From positions 1 through 6,113 of the forward strand of contig JAWXCK010000001.1 of assembly GCA_034408855.1 (NCBI GenBank): a DNA stretch of 6,113 bases, in the 5' to 3' direction. Under the pieces are notes generated by a model, which did no database searches, had not been told where the DNA came from, and worked only from the letters and a program-made list of their open reading frames with translations. This document shows, piece after piece, positions 1 through 6,039 of the stretch. This stretch comes from JAIYDQ01 sp034408855 (GTDB lineage: Bacteria; Planctomycetota; Planctomycetia; Pirellulales; Pirellulaceae). Both the position numbers and the translations under genes were made by a program. How positions within the stretch are numbered: the stretch's first letter is position 1; each line of letters starts with the position of its first letter.

Positions 1-90
1 AGGAATATCTCGGTCTCCGATGCGCCAAAGGCGCTCGGCAACCCGCCGGACTGATCGTCTGGTGGGTTGTTTTTCTTCAACTTTGGACAT
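1..90 (-). CDS. Unidentified protein, N-terminal 30 residues only (runs off left edge)
   Basis: An open frame starts with ATG at 90 and stays open for 30 codons to the window edge. A purine-rich GAGGG lies nine bases before the ATG on the minus strand, the best ribosome-binding site in the window, and it supports this start. The visible N-terminus (MSKVEEKQPTRRSVRRVAER, then LWRIGDRDIP) is strongly basic and hydrophilic. It has no signal peptide or membrane segment. I do not recognise the family. The gene is co-oriented with the kinase upstream but separated from it by 166 bp that contain a repeat end, so shared transcription is uncertain. If that repeat is the end of an insertion sequence extending leftward, this could be a gene of the element. 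However, the short fragment does not look like a transposase I know. Existence is moderately supported; function is unknown. Confidence 0.5.
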   Translation of the reverse strand, partial: MSKVEEKQPTRRSVRRVAERLWRIGDRDIP

Positions 91-256
91 CGGAGTGATC
101 CCTCAAAAATCCAATGCGAAACGGGCATCCGTTGAAACTTCGGTTTTCTATTCGTAACGATCAATAGTCAATTTTGACCCACAGATTCTGCGGAAGAGCC
201 AAACATTTGAACTCATCGATTGCCGATACGTTCTAGTCGCGATGCTCGACGGACGT
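91..256. other. Intergenic gap between the kinase stop and the left partial gene
   Basis: This 166-bp stretch holds the left copy of the 25-bp repeat (177-201) and, overlapping its inner edge, a short dyad GTCAATTTTGAC at 167-178 (five-base arms). I see no GC-rich stem followed by a T-run after the kinase stop on the minus strand, so no intrinsic terminator is called. A minus-strand frame of 118 codons ends here at 148, but most of it lies inside the kinase gene in another frame. Confidence 0.5.
177..201 (-). repeat. Left copy of a 25-bp inverted repeat, candidate insertion-sequence end
   Basis: Read on the minus strand from 201 to 177 this begins TGGCTCTTCCGCAGAA and ends TGTGGGT. The same 25 bases, with one mismatch at 185, occur at 6015-6039 on the plus strand, so the two copies are inverted relative to each other across 5.8 kb. 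A 24/25 match cannot reasonably be chance in a window this size. The GGCTCTT start and 25-bp length resemble terminal inverted repeats of ISL3-family elements (family knowledge, from memory). If so, the outer tip is at about 200 and the element extends leftward out of the window. No transposase is visible here, so it could equally be a remnant or a small nonautonomous repeat. Confidence 0.7.
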
Positions 257-3200
257 TTATTTTGGCCCCAGTACTTGTTGGGTGAGTTTGATGAATCGAT
301 TGACATCATCGCTGTATGGTCGATGCTCCGCTGCCCATTCGTTGGCCAGCTTGACCGATTCGTGAGCATCGTCGTGCATTCCAGCAACGCTTTGTATTTT
401 CGCGAGGACGCAATAGTCATCTGAGTTCCACTCTCCTCGAATATTCTTAATCTCATCGAGTAGTCGACGACTCTCTTTTGCGTCGCGGTTAGAAATGAAA
501 GCATCTGCTAGTAGATTACTGTATTTCAAATTTGAGGTAGTGCCTTGATTCACTTCTTTCATTATTTCTAAACCGATAGTCAGATCCACTAGATTCGAAT
601 CCGGTGCCAAAAGGAGACATCGAGCATATTGATAACGATTCTCCGGTGACGGAACCACCGAACTTATTTTCTTCCAAAGCTCGATAGCCTTCCGAAGAGA
701 CGCTTCCGCCTCGTTCGCTTTATGGTCGTCATGATCTAACAATCCAAGTCGCCAATAAGCGTGCGCCAATAGCTGACTTGATTCGTCAGTTCCTTCGTCT
801 AATTCAAGATGCTTCTCCGCTATATCAGTCGCTTGAGTAAAAAGTTCTCGAGCTTGTGGAAACTGATTCCGCATTTGGAGGGATCGTGCATGCTGAATCT
901 TAATGGTTGCCAAAAGTCGATCGAAGCCCGAATGAAAGCCTTCCGATTGAATCGCATGTAGAGCCAATTCTTCCGCAAGCTCAATGCTTTTTTTGAATGC
1001 AGATTCAATGCTTTCGGATTCTGGCTCCAATTCTGCTAACGCAACAGCAACGATGCTGAGTGCGGTGGCAAGTCCCTCGCGATAGCTCGCAATTTGAGGG
1101 AATGAATTGACGAGATCGTCAAAGGCATGAGCCGCCGGAATAGCTCTCTCCTTGGCTGCGATTGGGTTGCCGATATCGATGAACACAGCACCTATATCTG
1201 ATTCGTTAATTGCCCAAACTTCCTTTAAAAGCAGATCATCGGGATACTCTGCTCGAAGTGACTTATAGATAGTTGTGGCCGCTTCGAGATCCAACATGGC
1301 GACATCCAGGAAGCCTAAAGTCCGTTCAAGGTTGGCTTTCGAAATATGAATACTCGCTAAGTCCTGAAGGATTTCTGGATCGGTGATGGCAACGGTCTGT
1401 GTTTCAACGATGATATTTCGTGCAGCGATGAATGCCTGTCGAGACTCTTCATACCTTCCTAGTTGCCGCAATACACGGCCTAAACCCTGTTTGCATTGAG
1501 AAATGACCCTTACATTCTCAGCCCTGGCATCTCCTTCGGATAAATCGAACAATTCAAGACTTTCGTTGAAAAGCGACACCGCAGCTTGTGGGCCATCTTT
1601 TCGTTCGATTAACGATGCTTTGTTTACAAGCGTCGTTGCTAGACTTTTTCGACACAGTTTTGAATCGGGAAACTCGCTGAGCAAGGGTCGCAAGATACCT
1701 TCCGCTAAATCGAATTCTCTTGAAGATTCGTCAAAACGATTTTCCATATCGAATGCCAAACCGATTCTTGCATGTATTTTGCCACGCTCAACTTTTAAGG
1801 CCAACAAATCATAAGAACTCGCGTCCGATGTTGTTGACTGATTCGCAAACCGATCGATCGCCTTTAGCGACTCATCATACTTGTCATGCGCCGCTTTCAA
1901 ATTGTTTTGCAAGTGATAAATATCTGCGAGGCGAACCAGGGAACGCACACGCTCCAATTCAAGTTCAGGATCATCACTCCGATTTTCACTAAGTTTTTTG
2001 TAATCGTCGGCTGCTTGTTGAAGAAGCCGCATTTGCAGTCTTTGTGTTCCAGGAAGTCGATTCAACGAATCGCTAGTTCCAAGTACCGTTGCATCAATGG
2101 CCCCTTTGGCAATCGAGTAGCGGTTGATCGCTTCAGCTTTATATTCTTGGGCAACCGTTTTAGCCTGAACAAGCAGTGCGTTTTGTCCATCCAACTGGTA
2201 ATTTAGCTCTCCCAATCGAATGTTATTCTGGCGAACAATTGACGAATACAGCCCGAGTCCCAATGTTGACATGAGAACCACAACGCCGATCGTCGCGACC
2301 AACGATTGATGCCGACGAATCCATCTTCGGGCCCGAAGCAAAAGCGGTTCGGCATAGCTTTTTACGGGCAAATCGTCTAACCACCTTTCGACCTCTAATC
2401 CTAATTCGGCAGCCGATCCGAAACGCTTGATTGGTTCAGTCGCAATTGCGCGGCGGCAAATAGCTTCAAGTGCTTTGGGTATTTGAGGCTGAATCATTCG
2501 CGGTGATTGAATCGTTCCCGATATAACCATTTTGATAACACTTTCTCGATTCCTACCCTTGCCTGGTGGTTGGCAAGTCAATAATTCGTAAAGAATCGCA
2601 CCCAAACTATAAATATCGGAACGTTCATCTACCAGGTCCAAATCGCCCGATAGTTGTTCCGGTGGCGCATAGGCAATCGTTCCGACCATTGAACCTTGGG
2701 CGGTCATGCCATCGTTGGAACCACTAGGCACCAACATTTTTTCGAAAGAAGACTGAACTCCTTGTTGCGAGGACGCTCGAAGATGCGTACCTCGCGGCTT
2801 CGCTAACCCCCAATCTATTACAAGTGTCTCGCCATATTTTCCAAGCATGATATTGCTAGGCTTTAAATCGCGATGCAAGACGCCTCGTACATGCGCATAT
2901 TCCATTGCTTGGCAGACATCGAGAAACCGCCTTAGCAAACGTCGAAGCGCTGCACCATCAAATCGTTCTTTACCATCCACAACAATTTCATGAAATCGCT
3001 TAATATGGACTAAAAAATTATCACCTTTAATCAATCGCATGGCGTAATAGGGACGTCCATCCGGTCTTTTTCCTAACGCATAAACCGGAACGATTCCTGG
3101 ATGCTCTAAACCGCCAGTGACTTCCGCTTCGAGCAAAAATTTGGACCTATAGGCTTCGTCGTCTGCGCAGTCGTTACGAATTTCCTTGAGCGCGACCTCA

Positions 3201-3649
3201 CGATTCAGTTCCTTGTCGAGTGCGATGGAAACAACGCCAAGTCCCCCTCGGTCAAGCGGTCTGCGAATTTCAAATCGTTGTTCTGAAACTGTCGATCTAT
3301 TCATCGAGGGAAGTATGGTGTTTTGGTCGAGCGGTCTGAGCTTGGCAATACTCAACGTTGCATCCGCATCCGCCAATTGTTCGAGTTCGGTTCGAATTGA
3401 TCCGACATTTGAAAGCGATTGAAGACTAATGCTTGCGTCTCCACCTCGAGCCGCAATGTGCCGATTCACTAATGAAGATAGCAATCTGCGATCATCTTCA
3501 TTAATAGCGCTTTGTTGGGCGAGGATGTCTTCAAGTGCGCCGGTCTGCCTCGCCATCCATACGCCGAACGCTTCCACTAGCTGTTGTTTACTGATAAATT
3601 CGTTCTGCAGGGCCAACAAGCCGAACAACAATTGCCGATCTGTACTCAT
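257..3649 (-). CDS. Transmembrane Ser/Thr protein kinase with long C-terminal TPR region
   Basis: This 1130-residue Hanks-type kinase transfers phosphate from ATP to Ser/Thr of unknown proteins. Residues 1-120 form a helical N-terminal region common in planctomycete kinases. The kinase domain spans about 126-425. It has a Gly-rich loop (RGGLGVV, 134-140), VALK Lys155, αC Glu174, HRDLKPSN with Asp261, DWG Asp279, an APPEQ segment at 328-332, Asp345 and closing Arg409. All catalytic residues are present, so it should be active. The first loop Gly is Asp133, and the activation segment is lengthened (about 284-322). A basic stretch precedes one membrane helix (about 449-470), followed by a coiled-coil-like linker. 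Degenerate TPR units then run to the C-terminus, for example 571-599, 719-747, 913-949 and 960-994. The TPR region should lie outside the cytoplasm. The ATG start is at 3649, without a clear ribosome-binding site. It follows the cyclase gene by 85 bp. Confidence 0.96.
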   Translation of the reverse strand: MSTDRQLLFGLLALQNEFISKQQLVEAFGVWMARQTGALEDILAQQSAINEDDRRLLSSLVNRHIAARGGDASISLQSLSNVGSIRTELEQLADADATLSIAKLRPLDQNTILPSMNRSTVSEQRFEIRRPLDRGGLGVVSIALDKELNREVALKEIRNDCADDEAYRSKFLLEAEVTGGLEHPGIVPVYALGKRPDGRPYYAMRLIKGDNFLVHIKRFHEIVVDGKERFDGAALRRLLRRFLDVCQAMEYAHVRGVLHRDLKPSNIMLGKYGETLVIDWGLAKPRGTHLRASSQQGVQSSFEKMLVPSGSNDGMTAQGSMVGTIAYAPPEQLSGDLDLVDERSDIYSLGAILYELLTCQPPGKGRNRESVIKMVISGTIQSPRMIQPQIPKALEAICRRAIATEPIKRFGSAAELGLEVERWLDDLPVKSYAEPLLLRARRWIRRHQSLVATIGVVVLMSTLGLGLYSSIVRQNNIRLGELNYQLDGQNALLVQAKTVAQEYKAEAINRYSIAKGAIDATVLGTSDSLNRLPGTQRLQMRLLQQAADDYKKLSENRSDDPELELERVRSLVRLADIYHLQNNLKAAHDKYDESLKAIDRFANQSTTSDASSYDLLALKVERGKIHARIGLAFDMENRFDESSREFDLAEGILRPLLSEFPDSKLCRKSLATTLVNKASLIERKDGPQAAVSLFNESLELFDLSEGDARAENVRVISQCKQGLGRVLRQLGRYEESRQAFIAARNIIVETQTVAITDPEILQDLASIHISKANLERTLGFLDVAMLDLEAATTIYKSLRAEYPDDLLLKEVWAINESDIGAVFIDIGNPIAAKERAIPAAHAFDDLVNSFPQIASYREGLATALSIVAVALAELEPESESIESAFKKSIELAEELALHAIQSEGFHSGFDRLLATIKIQHARSLQMRNQFPQARELFTQATDIAEKHLELDEGTDESSQLLAHAYWRLGLLDHDDHKANEAEASLRKAIELWKKISSVVPSPENRYQYARCLLLAPDSNLVDLTIGLEIMKEVNQGTTSNLKYSNLLADAFISNRDAKESRRLLDEIKNIRGEWNSDDYCVLAKIQSVAGMHDDAHESVKLANEWAAEHRPYSDDVNRFIKLTQQVLGPK

Positions 3650-3734
3650 CCGCTTATAACTTTCTTTAAGGATTGGACGAGAAACTGGTACCTCGATGAC
3701 TCAAATGACACGCAATTATCATATCGAAACAAGA
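3650..3734. other. Short gap between the cyclase and kinase genes
   Basis: These 85 bp contain no hairpin-plus-T-run terminator on the minus strand, which fits read-through from the cyclase into the kinase. A TATGAT hexamer is present just after the cyclase stop, but nothing resembling a -35 box lies at the right distance, so an internal promoter is not called. No purine-rich ribosome-binding site is obvious directly before the kinase ATG. Confidence 0.5.
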
Positions 3735-5627
3735 CTACTTTTGAGTAAGAGTAAGCATTGGAGAAAAGTTATCCGACGGTTCATCGAGTTCTTTGACAGC
3801 CCTTGAAAGCAACTTTTTACTTGGGCGATCATTGGGATATGTCTGAATGAGTTCACCAATTCGTCGAGCCGCTTCTCCGAAACGTTTAGCCTCAAAATCT
3901 ACAAGAGCAAGATCATAACTTTTCGACAAGAACTCCCATGAATCGGTCTTCTCTCCTACGACTTCATATACTTCCACGGCTTGATCGATTCCGACCACCG
4001 AAAGTTTTGTGATTCGTCTACAACTTGCAACTTGACCGGCAGCATGCACTGTCTCGCCACTAGCTATACAGTCTATGCCCAATTGTTTCGTCGCAGACTG
4101 CAATCTCGAACCAACGTTAACGGTGTTGCCCAATGCACCATACTTAAATTTCTGTCGCGATCCAACATTGCCAACCCGTGCTGGTCCGGTGTTGATTCCT
4201 ATGCCGGCCCCAAAACGCTGTGGAAGGACGCTCGACCATCGAAGCCTGAGCTTTTCAATCGCTTTCATCATCGCTCGTGCAGCGTCTAAAGCCCTTTGTG
4301 CATGATCGAGCTGACATACTGGAGCACCCCACATTGCCATTAACTCATCACCAACGTAGTCAACCAAGACACCATCGCTATCGATGACGCATTGACTCAA
4401 GTCGCTCATTACATCGTTGATCCATTCAATCGCCTTTTGGGGACCAAGTTTTTCCGTAACCGAACTGAATCCCCTTATATCGCAGAACAGAACACTAATT
4501 TGTGCATCCTGTCCGTCCATCAATTTTGGATCGCTGGCAAGCAAATTCGCAACTTTTGGCGAAAAAAACTCAGACAACGTACTTCGCATTCGCTCTTCGG
4601 CTTTTCTTGCGATGCCTCCAGCAACTGCACTCGCTAAAATCTCAACAAGCGTTGCTTCGATATCGCTGATTCGGTTTCGATCCAGTGCGTTCTCATCGGT
4701 CCATCGATCGCCGTACAAAATGCCAATTAAATTGCGCTGAGAATCTAGAATTGGCGAAGCCGTTGCACACCGAACTCGCATTAGCGACTGAACATTCGCA
4801 AAGCTTGCTAAACTAGTCGCAACATTTCGGTGATCAGGATCGTGGATGACCGTTTTGCCTGTCGACGCGACACGTTGCAAAATCGTTCGACTCATGTTTG
4901 ACGAAGATTCTTTTCGCACGTTGCTACGATAGAATTGCGCAACAATATTCCATCCATCAACGCCCAGTCCGTAAGTCGCATTTTCATCCGTCTGTTTACC
5001 TGTATCACGAAGCAAGATCATGACGCGGTCAAGTTCAACAATCTGTGCCGCTGCGGCGGCCGCTGCATTGAAGAAAGCATCTGTTCCAGCAGCCTGCTCG
5101 ACAACATTCAGGGCAATGCGAAGCATCTTTGCGATCTCTTTCGCATCAATTGCAGCAAATTTCCGGATTGCCGTCGTCTGATTGTGCAAACCGAATTCAC
5201 CTTCCTCTGATTGGTTGCCGTCGAGTGCACGAAATTCGTCGTGCTCTGAAGGTTGATCGGAGGCGATTTTCTTTACGCGAATCGCTAGTTCGTCACTGAG
5301 CATGACCAATACATCTTGCTCAAAACTGCGTCGTTCGCCACTTGAAATCGACGGACCATTGGAAATCGATAGATGCAACTGCTGGTGAATATTTTCGATG
5401 ACAATCCGACCTTCAAGATCAGACGCGATCTTGAACCACCTTCTTGCAACCTCATGAGCGTTGGCGTCCGCCAGAACCAGTTTTACAATATTTCCTTGTT
5501 GAACAGCAGAAAATGGTGCCGGTTCATTGCGGCCCAAATCACGACGCCCGACTTCAATGGGAGAACTTGACTCGAACGTATCGACGAGTTGACCACAGCG
5601 GTATACCAAGACATTGTAGATCGACAA
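3735..5627 (-). CDS. FHA-like/GAF/class III adenylate-guanylate cyclase
   Basis: This 630-residue soluble protein is predicted to make a cyclic nucleotide (cAMP or cGMP) from the triphosphate. Residues 1-115 form an FHA-like fold (EVGR at 25-28, SNG at 89-91), but the usual Ser and His are Ala61 and Trp64. A GAF sensor domain spans about 168-342, including an Ala run (188-194). A helical linker leads to the cyclase domain (about 372-557). Metal-binding Asp383 (FCDIRGF) and Asp427 (GDE) are present, as are transition-state Asn504 and Arg508 (GNTVNVGSR), so catalysis looks intact. The base-selecting positions are Asp423 and Gly497, which is noncanonical, so the product cannot be read from sequence. 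A TPR-like helical hairpin ends the protein (about 565-612). The start is TTG at 5627: no in-frame ATG exists between it and the upstream stop, and later ATGs would delete the FHA-like module. It probably forms an operon with the kinase. Confidence 0.95.
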   Translation of the reverse strand: MSIYNVLVYRCGQLVDTFESSSPIEVGRRDLGRNEPAPFSAVQQGNIVKLVLADANAHEVARRWFKIASDLEGRIVIENIHQQLHLSISNGPSISSGERRSFEQDVLVMLSDELAIRVKKIASDQPSEHDEFRALDGNQSEEGEFGLHNQTTAIRKFAAIDAKEIAKMLRIALNVVEQAAGTDAFFNAAAAAAAQIVELDRVMILLRDTGKQTDENATYGLGVDGWNIVAQFYRSNVRKESSSNMSRTILQRVASTGKTVIHDPDHRNVATSLASFANVQSLMRVRCATASPILDSQRNLIGILYGDRWTDENALDRNRISDIEATLVEILASAVAGGIARKAEERMRSTLSEFFSPKVANLLASDPKLMDGQDAQISVLFCDIRGFSSVTEKLGPQKAIEWINDVMSDLSQCVIDSDGVLVDYVGDELMAMWGAPVCQLDHAQRALDAARAMMKAIEKLRLRWSSVLPQRFGAGIGINTGPARVGNVGSRQKFKYGALGNTVNVGSRLQSATKQLGIDCIASGETVHAAGQVASCRRITKLSVVGIDQAVEVYEVVGEKTDSWEFLSKSYDLALVDFEAKRFGEAARRIGELIQTYPNDRPSKKLLSRAVKELDEPSDNFSPMLTLTQK

Positions 5628-5687
5628 AATAATCTTTAATCGGTGGTAAAAATAGATGCTTCAAAAATACACAGTCACTCTTAAAGA

Positions 5688-5707
5688 CGATTGTATTGTA
5701 TCAATCG
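5688..5707 (-). promoter_or_regulatory. Small hairpin in the cyclase upstream region
   Basis: CGATTG (5688-5693) and CAATCG (5702-5707) form a six-base-pair stem with an eight-base loop. The same hexamer recurs at 5745-5750 and, inverted, at 5801-5806, so the 5' arm sequence could pair with several partners. The hairpin lies about 60 bases before the TTG start. It has no T-run after it, so it is not an obvious terminator. The hexamer is common elsewhere in the window, which lowers its weight. Confidence 0.3.
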
Positions 5708-5715
5708 CGTATGCT

Positions 5716-5800
5716 AAGTGGTTTAATTGCTAGTAGTTATCGTTCGATTGAACCTTCCCCAGGAACCAACCACTTCCTAACGATCGCTGCAACTAGCAAT
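5716..5800 (-). promoter_or_regulatory. Interleaved inverted repeats, candidate pseudoknotted leader RNA
   Basis: Two exact complementary pairs cross each other. ATTGCTAGT at 5726-5734 pairs with ACTAGCAAT at 5792-5800. AAGTGGTT at 5716-5723 pairs with AACCACTT at 5768-5775. The first stem is continued inward by ATCGTT (5739-5744) with AACGAT (5779-5784). The second pairing joins the loop of that hairpin to bases lying two nucleotides outside it, which is the H-type pseudoknot layout. In the minus-strand transcript this would sit about 90-175 bases before the cyclase start. The pairings are seen directly. A role as RNA leader, operator or element remnant is inference. Confidence 0.4.
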
Positions 5801-5802
5801 CA

Positions 5803-5812
5803 ATCGTACGAT
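5803..5812. repeat. Perfect 10-bp palindrome ATCGTACGAT
   Basis: ATCGTACGAT is its own reverse complement and lies just to the right of the interleaved repeats, upstream of the cyclase. It could be a binding site for a dimeric regulator, but a single site of this length is weak evidence. Confidence 0.25.
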
Positions 5813-5850
5813 CAACTCATAAAATGAATAGCCCTGTCAGACTGGGCAGG

Positions 5851-6003
5851 TTAAAACGGGGCAGAGCTATCGGCCGTTGTCAAAGAGGCAGCAACCTGCA
5901 TCGCTGTCCAGCAAGTAGGCATGCTTGCCGTGAGTTCTTGAGAGTGTGCATCTTCCATTTCGTAGATTGTGTCAAACACATCTAGAGTGTGTTGGTCAAG
6001 CAT
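5851..6003 (-). CDS. Possible small protein of 50 residues, unidentified
   Basis: An ATG at 6003 opens a 50-codon frame ending in TAA at 5851. AGGA sits eight bases before the ATG, a good spacing for translation. The product begins MLDQHTLDVFDTIYEMEDAH and ends in a Thr/Ser/Ala-rich tail. It is acidic in its first half and has no signal peptide or membrane helix. I do not recognise it. The frame stays open upstream to a TTG at 6057, but that extension reads through the 25-bp repeat at 6015-6039, so the ATG is preferred. The start codon lies only 11 bp from the repeat, and the AGGA abuts it. The frame may thus be an accidental or truncated product of an insertion at that point. It precedes the cyclase by 223 bp on the same strand. 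Confidence 0.28.
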   Translation of the reverse strand: MLDQHTLDVFDTIYEMEDAHSQELTASMPTCWTAMQVAASLTTADSSAPF

Positions 6004-6008
6004 GCTTG
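5997..6008. repeat. Perfect 12-bp palindrome CAAGCATGCTTG
   Basis: The palindrome straddles the ATG of the possible small ORF and lies six bases outside the right repeat copy. Its GCATGCTTG half recurs as a direct repeat at 5919-5927. It could be a regulator site, a preferred insertion target or chance. Confidence 0.3.
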
Positions 6009-6014
6009 TTTTCC

Positions 6015-6039
6015 TGGCTCTTCCGCAGAAACTGTGGGT
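6015..6039 (+). repeat. Right copy of the 25-bp inverted repeat, candidate insertion-sequence end
   Basis: This copy reads TGGCTCTTCCGCAGAA through TGTGGGT on the plus strand and matches the copy at 177-201 at 24 of 25 positions in inverted orientation. The two copies diverge immediately on both sides, so the conserved unit is just this end sequence. With the outer tip at about 6016, an element would extend rightward out of the window. On the minus strand the repeat has no stop in any of the three frames, so it lengthens spurious ORFs that cross it. ISL3 assignment is by general resemblance only. Confidence 0.7.

Larger units (their letters stand above)
5628..5850. other. Noncoding upstream region of the cyclase gene, rich in inverted repeats
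   Basis: I see no credible coding frame in these 223 bp. The stretch is AT-rich near the cyclase start and holds several dyads: a hairpin at 5688-5707, an interleaved pair at 5716-5800 and a palindrome at 5803-5812. The cyclase promoter and 5' leader should lie here or further right. TACAAT (minus strand, inside the 5688-5707 hairpin) is a possible -10 box but lacks a convincing -35, so no promoter is called. Confidence 0.6.

Noticed and set aside
148..504. A 118-codon minus-strand frame ending near the left repeat
   Set aside because: Most of it lies inside the kinase gene in a different frame, and its composition is unlike a real protein; its last residues come from reading through the repeat.
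1503..2206. Several plus-strand frames of 90 to 106 codons opposite the kinase
   Set aside because: They lie antisense to a well-supported TPR region, overlap each other in different frames and show no recognisable motif or ribosome-binding site.
3650..3734. Internal promoter for the kinase
   Set aside because: A TATGAT hexamer is present, but no -35-like sequence lies at a suitable distance.
3981..4740. Plus-strand frames of 76 to 107 codons opposite the cyclase
   Set aside because: They are antisense to conserved catalytic motifs of the cyclase and have no domain features.
5041..5066. GC-rich GCN run encoding seven alanines in the cyclase
   Set aside because: Codons are mixed (GCA, GCG, GCC), so this is not a simple slippage repeat; it sits in a helix of the GAF domain.
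5726..5800. Integron-type attC recombination site
   Set aside because: The dyad lacks the paired RYYYAAC and GTTRRRY core sites in the required positions, and there is no integrase or cassette array.
5831..5847. GCCC/GGGC hairpin as a terminator
   Set aside because: The stem is only four base pairs with a nine-base loop and no T-run follows on either strand.
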